From positions 5,084,001 to 5,148,000 of the forward strand of contig CP099650.1 of assembly GCA_024123915.1 (NCBI GenBank): 64,000 bases of DNA, read 5' to 3'. Position 1 is the stretch's first letter. The number at the start of each line of letters is the position of its first letter. This DNA is from Oxalobacteraceae bacterium OTU3CAMAD1 (lineage in GTDB: Bacteria > Pseudomonadota > Gammaproteobacteria > Burkholderiales > Burkholderiaceae_D). The position numbers and the translations under genes are program-made. The notes beneath the pieces were generated by a model, which ran no database searches, was not told where the DNA came from, and saw nothing but the letters and a program-made list of their open reading frames with translations. This document shows positions 1 to 8,458 of the stretch, in pieces.

Positions 1-154
1 CGCCAGCGTCAGCGTCAGCGGAAAATTGCTGACGTTCAGTGACGCAAACACAGAAAAGATGAACATGAATATCACTCTCAAATTCCAGGACCGGCTCAAG
101 CCAGAGATCGTATTCAGTCACGATCCGCAGATTAGCAACCGTCCACCAGCCTAA
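1..154 (+). CDS. C-terminal end of an unidentified protein (5' end outside window)
   Basis: A frame open from base 2 runs without a stop to TAA at 152-154 and gives about 50 residues, ending in FSHDPQISNRPPA. No start is needed because the frame is open to the window edge. No domain is recognisable in so short a tail. The frame could be open by chance, since 150 bases is short for GC-rich DNA, so this is tentative. The next gene begins 64 bases downstream on the same strand. Confidence 0.4.
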   Translation, partial: ASVSVSGKLLTFSDANTEKMNMNITLKFQDRLKPEIVFSHDPQISNRPPA

Positions 155-218
155 ACATTTTATTCCTGCCGGCGCAAGTAGAATAGCGTCGGCAGACCTT
201 AGCTGGTATAAATACCGC

Positions 219-1178
219 ATGACCCTTACCCAACAATTGCAGTTCAAGTCCGTTGAATACGGCGGCCAACACCCCGGCACGCGCCTGATCGTCACCGGCG
301 CCGTCCACGGCAACGAGACCTGCGGCACCAAGGCCATCCAGCGCGTGATGAGGGAGCTCGACAGCGGCGCCCTCGTCATCCGCAACGGCGCCGTCAGCTT
401 CGTCCCAATCGCCAACCCGCTGGCCTACGCCAAAGGCGAACGCTTCGGCGACCGCAATCTGAACCGCAATCTCTTCCCCAACGAACACCCGCAGGATTTC
501 GAGGACCGCGTCGCCAACTGGCTGTGCCCCCTCCTCGCCCGCCACGACGTGCTGCTCGACCTGCACTCGTTCAAGGCCTCCGGCGAACCCTTCGTCATGG
601 TCGGCCCGCGCAACAACGACGGCCCGCTCGAACCCTTCCAACACGAACAACAGGAACGCGCGATGGCGCGCCGGCTCGGCGTGCGCCGCTTCGTCGACGG
701 CTGGCTGCGCAGCTACGGCGCCGGCGTGCAACGCCGCCTGCGCGGCGACAGCCAACTGGAAACCGTCCTGCGCTACGGCATGGGCACCACCGAATACATG
801 CGCAGCACCGGCGGCTATGCACTGACGCTCGAATGCGGCGAACACACCGATCCGCAAGCGCCCGAAGTCGGCTACCGCGCCATCATGAATACGTTGGCCT
901 TCCTCGGCCTGATCGACGCGCCCTCCCCACAGCCCATCGCGGACGAGGCGATGGAGGCGCTGAGCATGGTCGCCGTCTATGACAAGGTCAGCGCGGACGA
1001 TACCTTCACCCGCGCCTGGTCGAGCTTCGATCCGGTCCGCAAGGACGAGCAGATCGGCACGCGCGCCGACGGCACGCCGGTGCTGGCCGAGTTCGACGGC
1101 CGCATCCTCTTCCCCGACAGCGCGGCCGGCGCCAACAGCGAGTGGTACTACCTCACCCGCGCCAACCCAACCTTCTGA
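219..1178 (+). CDS. M14-family succinylglutamate desuccinylase/aspartoacylase-like zinc deacylase
   Basis: The 319-residue protein has the zinc-carboxypeptidase signature of the AstE/aspartoacylase family: HGNE near residue 30 (first two zinc ligands), a DRNLNR substrate-binding motif near 80, and DLHS near 112 (third zinc ligand). The family removes acyl groups from N-acyl amino acids. There is no signal peptide, so it should be cytosolic. No astCADB arginine-degradation genes are nearby, so the substrate cannot be read from context. The ATG at 219 follows the small dyad GGTATAAATACC. Family assignment is firm; the exact acyl-amino acid is unknown. Confidence 0.85.
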   Translation: MTLTQQLQFKSVEYGGQHPGTRLIVTGAVHGNETCGTKAIQRVMRELDSGALVIRNGAVSFVPIANPLAYAKGERFGDRNLNRNLFPNEHPQDFEDRVANWLCPLLARHDVLLDLHSFKASGEPFVMVGPRNNDGPLEPFQHEQQERAMARRLGVRRFVDGWLRSYGAGVQRRLRGDSQLETVLRYGMGTTEYMRSTGGYALTLECGEHTDPQAPEVGYRAIMNTLAFLGLIDAPSPQPIADEAMEALSMVAVYDKVSADDTFTRAWSSFDPVRKDEQIGTRADGTPVLAEFDGRILFPDSAAGANSEWYYLTRANPTF

Positions 1179-1197
1179 CGCCGGCGCGCGGTAAGAC

Positions 1198-1515
1198 TCA
1201 GGTGGTGGTGAGCTTGAGGCCGATGATGCCGCCGACGATCATGGCGATGCACGCCAGTCGCACGGCGCTGGCCGGCTCGTTGAGCGCGACGATGCCGTAG
1301 ATGACGGTGCCGACCGTGCCGATGCCGGTCCAGATCGCGTAGGCCGTGCCCAGCGGCAGCGTGCGCAGCGCCAGACCCAGCATGCCTATGCTGCCCAGCA
1401 TCGCGGTCAAGGTCCACAAGGTCGGCATCAGCTTGGTGAAGCCGTGCGTGTATTTGAGTCCGACCGCCCAAGTGACTTCCAGCAGGCCGGCGATGATGAG
1501 GATGATCCAGGTCAT
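1198..1515 (-). CDS. sugE: SMR-family guanidinium exporter (Gdx/SugE type)
   Basis: This 105-residue protein has four hydrophobic helices and the Gdx subgroup N-terminus, [20 protein letters not shown], in which the Glu near residue 13 is the conserved proton/substrate-coupling carboxylate. [11 protein letters not shown] follows around residues 55-65. It closely resembles E. coli SugE (Gdx), which exports guanidinium, rather than the EmrE drug-pump subgroup. It works as an antiparallel dimer in the inner membrane. It is divergent from the DUF1304 gene at 1624. I looked upstream for a guanidine (ykkC-type) riboswitch and saw no convincing one. Confidence 0.92.
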   Translation of the reverse strand: MTWIILIIAGLLEVTWAVGLKYTHGFTKLMPTLWTLTAMLGSIGMLGLALRTLPLGTAYAIWTGIGTVGTVIYGIVALNEPASAVRLACIAMIVGGIIGLKLTTT

Positions 1516-1623
1516 TGCTACTCCAGTTCGGGTGAGCCGAAACTATAACAGTTGCAACAAAATTATGCCCACGCAGGTCTTGCCTCGGGGATAATCAGCG
1601 CTCAACTAAAAAAAGGAGCGACC

Positions 1624-1983
1624 ATGCTTTTACTGGCCCAGATCGTCACCGCCGTCGTGGCACTGATACACATCTATATCGTCCTGCTGGAGACGGCGCT
1701 GTTCGAGTCGCGGGGACGCAAGGTCTTCGGCCTGAGCAAGGAAAAAGCCGACATCGTGCGGCCGGCCATGTCCAATCAAGGGTGCTACAACGGTTTTCTG
1801 GTCGCCGCGCTGGTGATCGGCTTCGTCCATCCGAACCCGGCAATCGCGTCGGCTTTCACGGTGTTCGGCCTGTGCTGCGTAGCGGTGGCCGGCGTGTGGG
1901 GCGGCCTGACGGTCAAGCGCAGCATCCTGCTGATCCAGACGCTGCCGGCGGTGATCGCTTTGGCGCTGCATTTCGCGGCCTGA
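1624..1983 (+). CDS. DUF1304-type small integral membrane protein
   Basis: A 119-residue protein with about four membrane segments and the charged stretch ESRGRKVFGLSKE after the first helix, followed by NQGCYNGFLVAAL, a pattern I associate with the DUF1304 (YqjF-like) family. The ATG at 1624 is chosen because AAAAAGGAGCG lies just upstream; the frame stays open further upstream but without a ribosome site. Function is unknown. It is divergent from the guanidinium exporter and no operon partner follows. Confidence 0.8.
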   Translation: MLLLAQIVTAVVALIHIYIVLLETALFESRGRKVFGLSKEKADIVRPAMSNQGCYNGFLVAALVIGFVHPNPAIASAFTVFGLCCVAVAGVWGGLTVKRSILLIQTLPAVIALALHFAA

Positions 1984-2084
1984 GTCCGCCCCGCCCTCGG
2001 CAAAAGAAGCTCCCTCCAAATGCAGATTGTCATTTCATACACAACCATGAAACAATCGTTGGACACCTGCACCGGGAGACGCTT

Positions 2085-2699
2085 ATGCAACAGACCAGTT
2101 GTACGCCGATCGAACCGGCGCTGGCGTTCGGCCCCTACCGGCTGGCGCCATCCCATCGCACCCTGATCAAAGACGGCCGGCCGGTTCCGCTGAACGGGCG
2201 GGCCTTTGACCTATTGTTGGCCTTGGTCGAGCGGGCCGGGGAAGTCGTCAGCAAGGAAGACCTGATCGCCCGCGTCTGGCCCAGCACGGTCGTCGAGGAA
2301 AACAATCTGCGCGTGCATATCGGCACTTTGCGCAAGGCGCTGTCCGGCGGCCAGGACGGCCTTCGGTATATCGAGAACGTCGTCGGCCGGGGCTACAGTT
2401 TCGTCGCGCCGGTCACCCGTTCCACCCACGCAGCCATGGCGCCGCGTAACCTGAAGCTTCCACGCGACATTGTCGGAGGCGACCCAACACTCAAACAATT
2501 GACGACGCTCTGCCACGAGCATCAGTGCGTCACCATCGTCGGTGCAGGCGGCATGGGCGAGACCGGAGTCGCACTGATGGTAGCTGATGCGCTGGCGCCG
2601 ATCTTCGGCACGCGCATCTACTTTGCGGACATCGCCCCGGTCGCCGACGACCGAAAAACTCGCCGTCGCCGAGACCATAACGTGCGGCGGCGGCGATGA
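2085..2699 (+). pseudogene. Remnant of a winged-helix regulator with AAA/NB-type ATPase domain
   Basis: The readable part is about 204 residues. Residues 10-110 form an intact OmpR/PhoB-type winged helix (RAFDLLLALVERAGEVVSKEDLI, RKALSG, VVGRGYSFVAP). The start of an ATPase domain follows, with a P-loop that reads GAGGMGETGVA: the essential Lys is Glu. Just after FADIAPVADD the frame breaks into Arg-rich nonsense, while the neighbouring frame (from about 2655) continues with family-like residues (KLAVAETI). Homologues normally run to several hundred residues more, which here are missing because the next gene begins about 60 bases later. The winged helix could still be expressed alone. Confidence 0.7.
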
Positions 2700-2759
2700 C
2701 ATCCTCTCATTACTGCCAGTCCATGCGGGCTTGAGAGACATCCGCCCCCCGCGTCATCT

Positions 2760-3251
2760 TCAGGCAGCCGCCGCTCTGACGATCGGCTTGCGGGCCAGTT
2801 GGTTCAACCGGCGCACCTGCAAGGTCGCGCCGATAACGAACAGCACGAACATCACGCCGGTGATGACCTGGAGCTCGGGCGCCTCGGCGTTGGGCAGGAT
2901 CGGCGCGCCCATCGGCACGCGGGTCAAGGTCTCGGTCACGGCGGGAATCATGTGGAAGAAGAATGTCAGCGACAGCAGCACCGTCTGCAGCGCCGGTTTG
3001 GCGGCAACCTTCCACGCCACGGCCAGCACCAGCAAGGTGATCACGCCGAGCGCGTGCGGCTTGCCGAATCCGCCGTGCTGGAAGATGCCGAAGCCGGTCA
3101 GGCAGGTCAGGATCGTCGTGACCAGATAGGTCTTGCCGGCGCCGTTGCCGAGGTCGATGCGCTTGTCACGGACGAAGCCGACGATGCCGGCGCCGACGGC
3201 GACCAGGCTGATGAGTGTATGAATAACGCCGAGTGTGGTCAGGCCGAACAT
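2760..3251 (-). CDS. Four-helix integral membrane protein, unknown function
   Basis: 163 residues from the ATG at 3251 (MFGLTTLG), which has AAGGAG eight bases upstream; the frame stays open upstream but codes Arg-rich sequence typical of an antisense shadow. Hydrophobic segments lie near residues 5-25, 45-65, 75-115 and 125-150, with short loops containing a conserved-looking FGKPHALG. I do not recognise the family with certainty; DUF2231-like small membrane proteins are an alternative. It is encoded tail-to-tail with the decayed regulator at 2085-2699. Confidence 0.7.
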   Translation of the reverse strand: MFGLTTLGVIHTLISLVAVGAGIVGFVRDKRIDLGNGAGKTYLVTTILTCLTGFGIFQHGGFGKPHALGVITLLVLAVAWKVAAKPALQTVLLSLTFFFHMIPAVTETLTRVPMGAPILPNAEAPELQVITGVMFVLFVIGATLQVRRLNQLARKPIVRAAAA

Positions 3252-3351
3252 GGTGTACTCCTTCGTCGCGGGGATCGGGGGGTAGGACCATGTTAGGCGC
3301 GCGGCATCGGGCGGCGCGAGTAAAACAATATAAATTGGTGTGAACCGGAAG

Positions 3352-4413
3352 TCAGCTGCCCAGCGGCGGCTTGACGACCGACATGCTCGGCAACGCGATG
3401 GTCTGCACCACCACCGGCGTGGTTTCGGTCTGCGGCCGCGAGCCGCTGCCACGCAGCGCCAGCAGCCAGCCGATGCCGTCAAACCAGAACGGCGCGCCCA
3501 GCGACGAGGCAAAGGCGGTGACGATCCAACCCATCAACGCGAACGCCAGCGCGCCCAGGAAGGCGGCCACGCCCTTGCCGGCGACGTCGTCAAAGCGCGA
3601 CGACGGCCAGCCGATCGGCAACTTTTCCACTATCTGCCATTCTTTTTTGGCGATGGCGGCCTGCTCCAGCGGCGTGGCGGCCGGCGCGCCGGCGACCGGC
3701 GGCGCCGGCGGCTTCACGCGGCCGCTGGCGACGCCGTCGGCGCCCTGCTGCGCCAGCTGGGCCGCGATTTGGTCGTCCCCCCAGAGGCGCTTGCTCAGTT
3801 CGATCGCGTCGATGTTCATCGAGGCGGCGTAGAACAGGCCGACGCAAAACAGCACCAGCTGCGAACGCCGCTTGTACCAGCCGGTGATGCGCTCCATCAC
3901 CGTTTCGTACCAGATGCGCACGGCGTTTTCCAGCGCCGCCACATCGTCCGGCCCCTCCCCCATGATCGCCAGCAAGGTGCGGGTCAGGCCCTCGTTGCCG
4001 ACGTGGGCCAGCAGCATCGCGGCCGTCTGCGTCTTGCCGTATTTGGACGTCAGCGTCGACACGAAGGCGCGCGCGAAGATGGTCGACGGAATGTACGACG
4101 GCATGCGGCCCCGCTGCGCCATGCCCTGGATCAGCGGATGCTCCATGACGGCGGCCGTCAGCGACCCGGCGCCTAGCTTGTCGAGGCCGAAGCCGGTGTC
4201 GATGCGCAGCAGCCGCTTGATCGATGGGATAATGCCGCGCAAACGGGGCTTGCCGGCGGGCTCGTGCAGCATCGTCAGCACGCCGTCGAGCAGCACCTTG
4301 GCGCGCGTCTGGAACAGCGAGGCGATCGCCTCGCGCGTCGCGCTGCACAACAGGCTGACGGCCAGGAAGGTGTACGACAAGCCGATGGCCACATCCAGAT
4401 AATGACTCGACAT
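3352..4413 (-). CDS. Membrane-anchored protein of unknown function
   Basis: 353 residues from MSSHYLDVAIG (start 4413; an upstream in-frame start gives an unlikely Cys-rich leader). Membrane segments lie near residues 8-28 (LSYTFLAVSLL), about 190-210 (QLVLFCVGLFYAASM) and 285-310 (GALAFALMGWIVTAFASSLG). Between them is a soluble region with charged helices and a Pro/Ala-rich linker. The C-terminus is Thr/Val-rich. No catalytic motif is visible and I do not recognise the family. It is divergent from the ArsR gene, with the 4497-4554 dyad region in between, so it may share that control. Confidence 0.7.
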   Translation of the reverse strand: MSSHYLDVAIGLSYTFLAVSLLCSATREAIASLFQTRAKVLLDGVLTMLHEPAGKPRLRGIIPSIKRLLRIDTGFGLDKLGAGSLTAAVMEHPLIQGMAQRGRMPSYIPSTIFARAFVSTLTSKYGKTQTAAMLLAHVGNEGLTRTLLAIMGEGPDDVAALENAVRIWYETVMERITGWYKRRSQLVLFCVGLFYAASMNIDAIELSKRLWGDDQIAAQLAQQGADGVASGRVKPPAPPVAGAPAATPLEQAAIAKKEWQIVEKLPIGWPSSRFDDVAGKGVAAFLGALAFALMGWIVTAFASSLGAPFWFDGIGWLLALRGSGSRPQTETTPVVVQTIALPSMSVVKPPLGS

Positions 4414-4496
4414 ACAGCCCCCCGTTAGAATTTGGTCAATGTTCCAGTAACATAAAGGATTTTTCGGCCGCAAGCCAGCCACAAGCACGAATTTCG

Positions 4497-4554
4497 CTTA
4501 TATCGTAAGATACCGATATTGAAATCGGAAAAACACGATACATATATCGTCATA
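4497..4554. promoter_or_regulatory. Operator-like dyads between a membrane gene and the arsR-OYE operon
   Basis: Two interrupted palindromes sit upstream of the ArsR gene: TATCG at 4501-4505 with CGATA at 4514-4518, and the perfect ACGATA-CATA-TATCGT at 4535-4550. The outer flanks mirror each other (CTTATATCGT on the left, ATATCGTCATAAG on the right). Dyads in this position are typical of ArsR-family self-regulation. That they bind this ArsR protein is inference. Confidence 0.55.
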
Positions 4555-4588
4555 AGACGATTTCATTGTTGACCCAGGTAGACCTCAG

Positions 4589-4879
4589 ATGGACATAGAC
4601 GCGATACACAAAGCCCTTGCCAACCCGATGCGCCGCCAGATTCTGGCGTGGCTGAAGGACCCGGAGCAATACTTCCCGGAGCAGGCGCACCCGCACAAGT
4701 TCGGCGTGTGCGCGGGCCAGATTGACCATCGCGCCGCGCTGTCGCAATCGACCGTGTCGGCGCACTTGTCCATTCTGCTCAAGGCCGGCCTGATCACGTC
4801 GCACCGGGTCGGGCAATGGAACTACTTTAAACGCAATGAAGCAACCATCCAGGCCTTCATCGACCAAATGACACTATAG
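4589..4879 (+). CDS. ArsR-family winged-helix transcriptional regulator
   Basis: 96 residues matching the compact ArsR/SmtB fold: IHKALANPMRRQILAWL (helices 1-2), the recognition helix LSQSTVSAHLSILLKAGLI near residues 50-68, then the wing HRVGQWNYFKRN. The usual metal-binding ELCVCDL box is absent; its place is taken by an insert with one Cys (FGVCAGQI), so it may sense a small molecule or redox state instead of a metal. It is 10 bases upstream of the flavin oxidoreductase and so co-transcribed. It probably represses its own operon through the dyads at 4497-4554. Confidence 0.88.
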   Translation: MDIDAIHKALANPMRRQILAWLKDPEQYFPEQAHPHKFGVCAGQIDHRAALSQSTVSAHLSILLKAGLITSHRVGQWNYFKRNEATIQAFIDQMTL

Positions 4880-4889
4880 GAAATTCGAC

Positions 4890-5945
4890 ATGGCTAACCT
4901 CTTCGACCCGATCACCATTGGCGACCTCACGCTGAAAAACCGCATCATCATGGCGCCGTTGACGCGCGCCCGCGCCATCGGCGGGGCCCGCGTGCCGAAC
5001 GCGCTGATGGCCAAGTACTACGAACAGCGCGCCAGCGCCGGCCTGATCCTGAGCGAGGCGACCTCGGTCACGCCGCAGGGCGTGGGCTACGCCGACACGC
5101 CGGGCTTGTGGTCCGACGAGCAGGTTGAAGGCTGGAAGGAAGTGACGGCGGCCGTACACAAGGCCGGCGGCTTGATCTTCGCGCAGCTGTGGCATGTGGG
5201 CCGCATCTCCGACCCGGAGCTGCTGAACGGCGACACGCCGGTGGCGCCAAGCGCGATCGCGGCCGAAGGCCACGTCAGCCTGCTGCGTCCGATGCGCGCC
5301 TACCCGGTGCCGCGCGCGCTGGAGACCGAAGAGTTGGCCGGCATCGTCGCCGCCTACAAGAAAGGCGCGGAAAACGCCAAGAAAGCCGGCTTCGACGGCG
5401 TGGAAGTGCACGGGGCCAACGGCTACCTGCTCGACCAGTTCCTGCAAGACAAAACCAACCAGCGCACCGACAACTACGGCGGCTCGATCGAAAACCGCGC
5501 GCGCCTGATGCTGGAAGTGACCGACGCCTGCATCGACGTATGGGGCGCCGACCGCGTCGGCATGCACCTGGCGCCGCGCCGCGATTCGCACGACATGGGC
5601 GACTCCGATCCGGCGGCCACGTTCGGCTACGTCGCGCGCGAGTTGGGCAAGCGCAAGATCGCCTTCATCTGCGCGCGTGAAGCGGTGGGCGAGGACAGCC
5701 TGGGGCCGTTGCTGAAGAAGGAATTCGGCGGCGTCTACATCGCCAACGAAAGCATGGACAAGCAGACCGCGCAGAAGTTGCTGGACGCCGGCACTGCCGA
5801 CGCCATCGCCTTCGGCAAGGCCTTCATCTCGAATCCGGATTTGCCGCGCCGCCTGCAAACCGAAGCGCCGCTCAACGAGTGGAAGCCGGAGACGTTCTAC
5901 GGCAAGGACGGCGTCGGCTACACCGACTACCCCGCGCTGGCCTAA
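4890..5945 (+). CDS. Old Yellow Enzyme-family NADH:flavin oxidoreductase (NemA-like)
   Basis: 351 residues, the usual length for the OYE family of FMN-dependent ene-reductases. MAPLTRARA at residues 21-29 is the FMN-binding start of the barrel. HGANGYLLDQFLQ begins at H174; H174 and N177 are the substrate-carbonyl ligands and Y179 fits the proton donor position. NQRTDNYGGS follows. It would reduce activated alkenes, nitro compounds or electrophile adducts with NAD(P)H in the cytosol. The adjacent ArsR gene suggests induction by such electrophiles, comparable to NemR-NemA, though that regulator is of the TetR family. Confidence 0.93.
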   Translation: MANLFDPITIGDLTLKNRIIMAPLTRARAIGGARVPNALMAKYYEQRASAGLILSEATSVTPQGVGYADTPGLWSDEQVEGWKEVTAAVHKAGGLIFAQLWHVGRISDPELLNGDTPVAPSAIAAEGHVSLLRPMRAYPVPRALETEELAGIVAAYKKGAENAKKAGFDGVEVHGANGYLLDQFLQDKTNQRTDNYGGSIENRARLMLEVTDACIDVWGADRVGMHLAPRRDSHDMGDSDPAATFGYVARELGKRKIAFICAREAVGEDSLGPLLKKEFGGVYIANESMDKQTAQKLLDAGTADAIAFGKAFISNPDLPRRLQTEAPLNEWKPETFYGKDGVGYTDYPALA

Positions 5946-5961
5946 CCCCGGTGGGATTTGA

Positions 5962-6924
5962 TCAACGCGGCTGAGTGTAATTGATTGGCACGTACTGGTA
6001 GCTCTTGCCATACGCGCGCACGTGGCCCAGTCCCGGGAACGACAGGTGCGCGGCGCCGATCAAATATCCACCTTTGGCGGCGGCCGCGAACGCTTCCTTG
6101 CGTTCGGCGATGGCGATCGTGCTGTCGGTGTCGAACTGGATGCCCACGCCCGGATCGTCAAACTGCACGCCCTGCACGTGCAGCAAGTCCCCCAGCAACA
6201 CCAGCTTCTGCCCCTTGCTCTCAATCACGTAGGTGATGTGGCCCACCGTGTGCCCGCCGTTGAAGTACGACTTAATCCCCGGCACCAGCTCGGTGTTGGC
6301 GACGATGGGCTGGAACTTGCCGGCCTTGACGTACGGATTGATCGACAGCATCGGCCCCTGGAAACTGTCCTTGCCTTCCGGCGGCGCCTTGTCCAGGTTG
6401 GCCTGGCTCAAATAGTAATCCGCGTCGAGCTTGCCCGCGCGGACGATGGCGTTCGGGAACACGCGCTGCTCGTTGCTCGCCAGACCGCCGACGTGGTCGC
6501 TGTGCATGTGCGTGATGTAGATCTCGTCGACCTGCTCCGGTTTGTAGCCGGACGCCTTCAGGTTGCCCAGCAACTGCCCCAACGTCGGACCGAACAGGCT
6601 GGCGGCGCCCGCGTCGATCAGGACCAGCTTGCTGCCCGTGTTGATCAGGAAACCGTTGACCGAGGTTTGAATCGGGCTCTTCTCGAACACCTTGGCCAGC
6701 GCCGCGTCGGTCTTGGCGGGCGGCTGCTTGAGCAGCTTGTTGACCGGCAGGTCCAGGGTGCCGTCGTTCAGCACGGTCACTTCGAAGTCGCCCAAGGTGG
6801 TGCGATAAAAGCCCGGCGCCTGGAACTTGGCCATCGGCGCGGCGGCATGGGCAGCCGTTGCCGCGAAGGCGCCGGCGATGGCCACGACGATGGCGGCACG
6901 TTGGGTCAAGGTTGTCGAGATCAT
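5962..6924 (-). CDS. Exported metallo-beta-lactamase-fold hydrolase, methyl parathion hydrolase-like
   Basis: 320 residues with a signal peptide (residues 1-28, cleavage near AAHA-AAP). All seven metal ligands expected in the MPH/OPHC2 branch of the fold are visible: HMHSDH gives H139, H141, D143 and H144, then H225 (GGHTVGH), D246 (LLGDLL) and H293 (AAHLSFPG). From memory the whole chain aligns well with methyl parathion hydrolase, including the N-terminal APGFYRTTLGDFEVT stretch. It should be a periplasmic dinuclear metal hydrolase acting on phosphotriesters or, more probably natively, on lactones or esters. Confidence 0.88.
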   Translation of the reverse strand: MISTTLTQRAAIVVAIAGAFAATAAHAAAPMAKFQAPGFYRTTLGDFEVTVLNDGTLDLPVNKLLKQPPAKTDAALAKVFEKSPIQTSVNGFLINTGSKLVLIDAGAASLFGPTLGQLLGNLKASGYKPEQVDEIYITHMHSDHVGGLASNEQRVFPNAIVRAGKLDADYYLSQANLDKAPPEGKDSFQGPMLSINPYVKAGKFQPIVANTELVPGIKSYFNGGHTVGHITYVIESKGQKLVLLGDLLHVQGVQFDDPGVGIQFDTDSTIAIAERKEAFAAAAKGGYLIGAAHLSFPGLGHVRAYGKSYQYVPINYTQPR

Positions 6925-7055
6925 GGGAGCCCTTTTTTTTGAGAATTATCAGGAACGCTACAATACCTCAAATGCACTATTTTGTGCCGGCCCGTGGCAA
7001 ATCCGCCCCGCCGCACCCAAAAAGCTATCGACAAAACACAGGCCTTCGCATATGA

Positions 7056-7074
7056 TGAATAATAATCATTCTCA
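7056..7074. promoter_or_regulatory. Fur box upstream of the sigma/anti-sigma gene
   Basis: The 19-base stretch ending in AATCATTCTC matches the Fur consensus GATAATGATAATCATTATC at about 14 of 19 positions by eye, with 9 of 10 in the right half. It lies 15 bases before the GTG start of the fused iron-signalling gene, where Fur-Fe(II) would block expression in iron-replete cells. Confidence 0.7.
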
Positions 7075-7088
7075 TTTAAACGTAGCCG

Positions 7089-8381
7089 GTGTCCGTCGAT
7101 CAGCTTACCTCCCATCCCGTCGAAACTCTTTACCATGATCACCACACGTGGCTGCGCGGGTGGCTCCAGCGCAGGCTGAACAACAGCAGCGAGGCCTCCG
7201 ACCTGGCCCAGGATACCTTCGTCAACGTCATCACGACCGGCTACGCGGGCGACATCCGCGAACCGCGCCCCTTCCTCGCCACCATCGCCCGCCGCCTACT
7301 GGCGCACCGCCACCGCCGCCATGTGCTGGAGAACGCCTATCTGGAAGCGCTCGCCGCCCTGCCCGACGCCCACGTGCCCGCGCCCGAGCAGCGCCTGATG
7401 GCGATCGAGACGCTGCAGGACATCGACCGCGCGCTGGATGGCCTGCCGCGCGCCGTCAGGGAGGCTTTCTTGCTGGCGCAGCTCGAAGGCTTGACCTACG
7501 ACCAGATCGCCGCGCGCATGCGGGTGTCGTCCAGCTCGGTCAAGCAATACCTGACGCGCGCCAACCGCCAGGTCTTCGAGGACGTCAGCGCGCGGCTGCG
7601 GGAGCTGGATGGCGCCGCAGCCTACCGCGCCCTCTCCCCGATGGCGACCGACCGGCGCAAGACGATGGCGCTGCTGCTGGGCATCGGCATGGCCGGCGCG
7701 GCCGGCGCGCTGGCTTTCCGTTCGGAACCTTGCCAACGGCTGGCCGCCGACATGCACACCGGCGTCGGCGAGCGCCGCGCGTGGACCTTGTCGGACGGCA
7801 CACGCCTGATGCTCAACACCGCCAGCGCGGTCAACGTCGAGTTCGACGAAAAGCGGCGGTTGCTGAAGCTGGTCGCCGGCGAGATCATGATCGTGACCGG
7901 TCATGCCGAGGCCGGCGTCGAACGCCCCTTCCTAGTACAAACGGCCGACGGCCGCGTGCAAGCGCTGGGGACGGCCTTCACCGTGCGCCGGCATGCCGGC
8001 CAAACCGAAGTAAGCGTACAGAAAGGCGCCGTGCAAGCCACGCCCGCCGACGCGCCGGGCGCCGCACGGATGCTGCGCGCCGGTGAGCAAACGATGTTCT
8101 CGTCCACCCACATCGAAGCGCCAACGCCGGCCTCCACCGACAGCGCCGCCTGGACCCTGGGCGCCATCGTCGCGGACAACATGCGCCTGGCCGATTTCCT
8201 GGCCGAACTGGGCCGCCACCGCCACGGCGTGCTGCGCTGCGATCCGGCAGTGGCCGATCTGCGCTTTTCCGGAGTATTTCCGCTCACCGATACCGGCGCG
8301 ATCCTGTCCATGCTGCCGAACTCCCTGCCCGTCCGCATCAGTTCGCGCACCGCGTATTGGGTCACCGTCGAAAGAAAATAA
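7089..8381 (+). CDS. ECF sigma factor fused to FecR-like transmembrane anti-sigma (IutY-like)
   Basis: A single 430-residue frame joins two proteins that are normally separate. Residues 10-75 are sigma region 2 (SEASDLAQDTFVNVI) and 105-165 are region 4 (LEGLTYDQIAARMRVSSSSVKQYL), as in FecI-type factors. A membrane helix follows at about 191-210, then a FecR periplasmic domain (225-325) with LGTAFTV at 293-299, the Gly-Thr site where such anti-sigmas self-cleave, and a C-terminal STN-like domain (about 355-430). The usual FecR cytoplasmic anti-sigma domain is missing: only about 20 residues separate region 4 from the membrane helix. The GTG start at 7089 is preceded by a Fur box. It should control the TonB receptor immediately downstream. 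Confidence 0.88.
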   Translation: MSVDQLTSHPVETLYHDHHTWLRGWLQRRLNNSSEASDLAQDTFVNVITTGYAGDIREPRPFLATIARRLLAHRHRRHVLENAYLEALAALPDAHVPAPEQRLMAIETLQDIDRALDGLPRAVREAFLLAQLEGLTYDQIAARMRVSSSSVKQYLTRANRQVFEDVSARLRELDGAAAYRALSPMATDRRKTMALLLGIGMAGAAGALAFRSEPCQRLAADMHTGVGERRAWTLSDGTRLMLNTASAVNVEFDEKRRLLKLVAGEIMIVTGHAEAGVERPFLVQTADGRVQALGTAFTVRRHAGQTEVSVQKGAVQATPADAPGAARMLRAGEQTMFSSTHIEAPTPASTDSAAWTLGAIVADNMRLADFLAELGRHRHGVLRCDPAVADLRFSGVFPLTDTGAILSMLPNSLPVRISSRTAYWVTVERK

Positions 8382-8458
8382 AACTTTTTCTGCCCGATTC
8401 GCTTTCTCGCGGCACCTATCAGGTAAGCACTCCACTTTCACTTACTTGAGGAACAACC

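Noticed and set aside
1516..1620. Guanidine riboswitch (ykkC types) ahead of the Gdx/SugE gene
   Set aside because: Only one short hairpin (TTCGG/CCGAA) is present and its loop is CTCAC; the paired ACGR-loop hairpins of guanidine-II and the guanidine-III pseudoknot sequence were not found.
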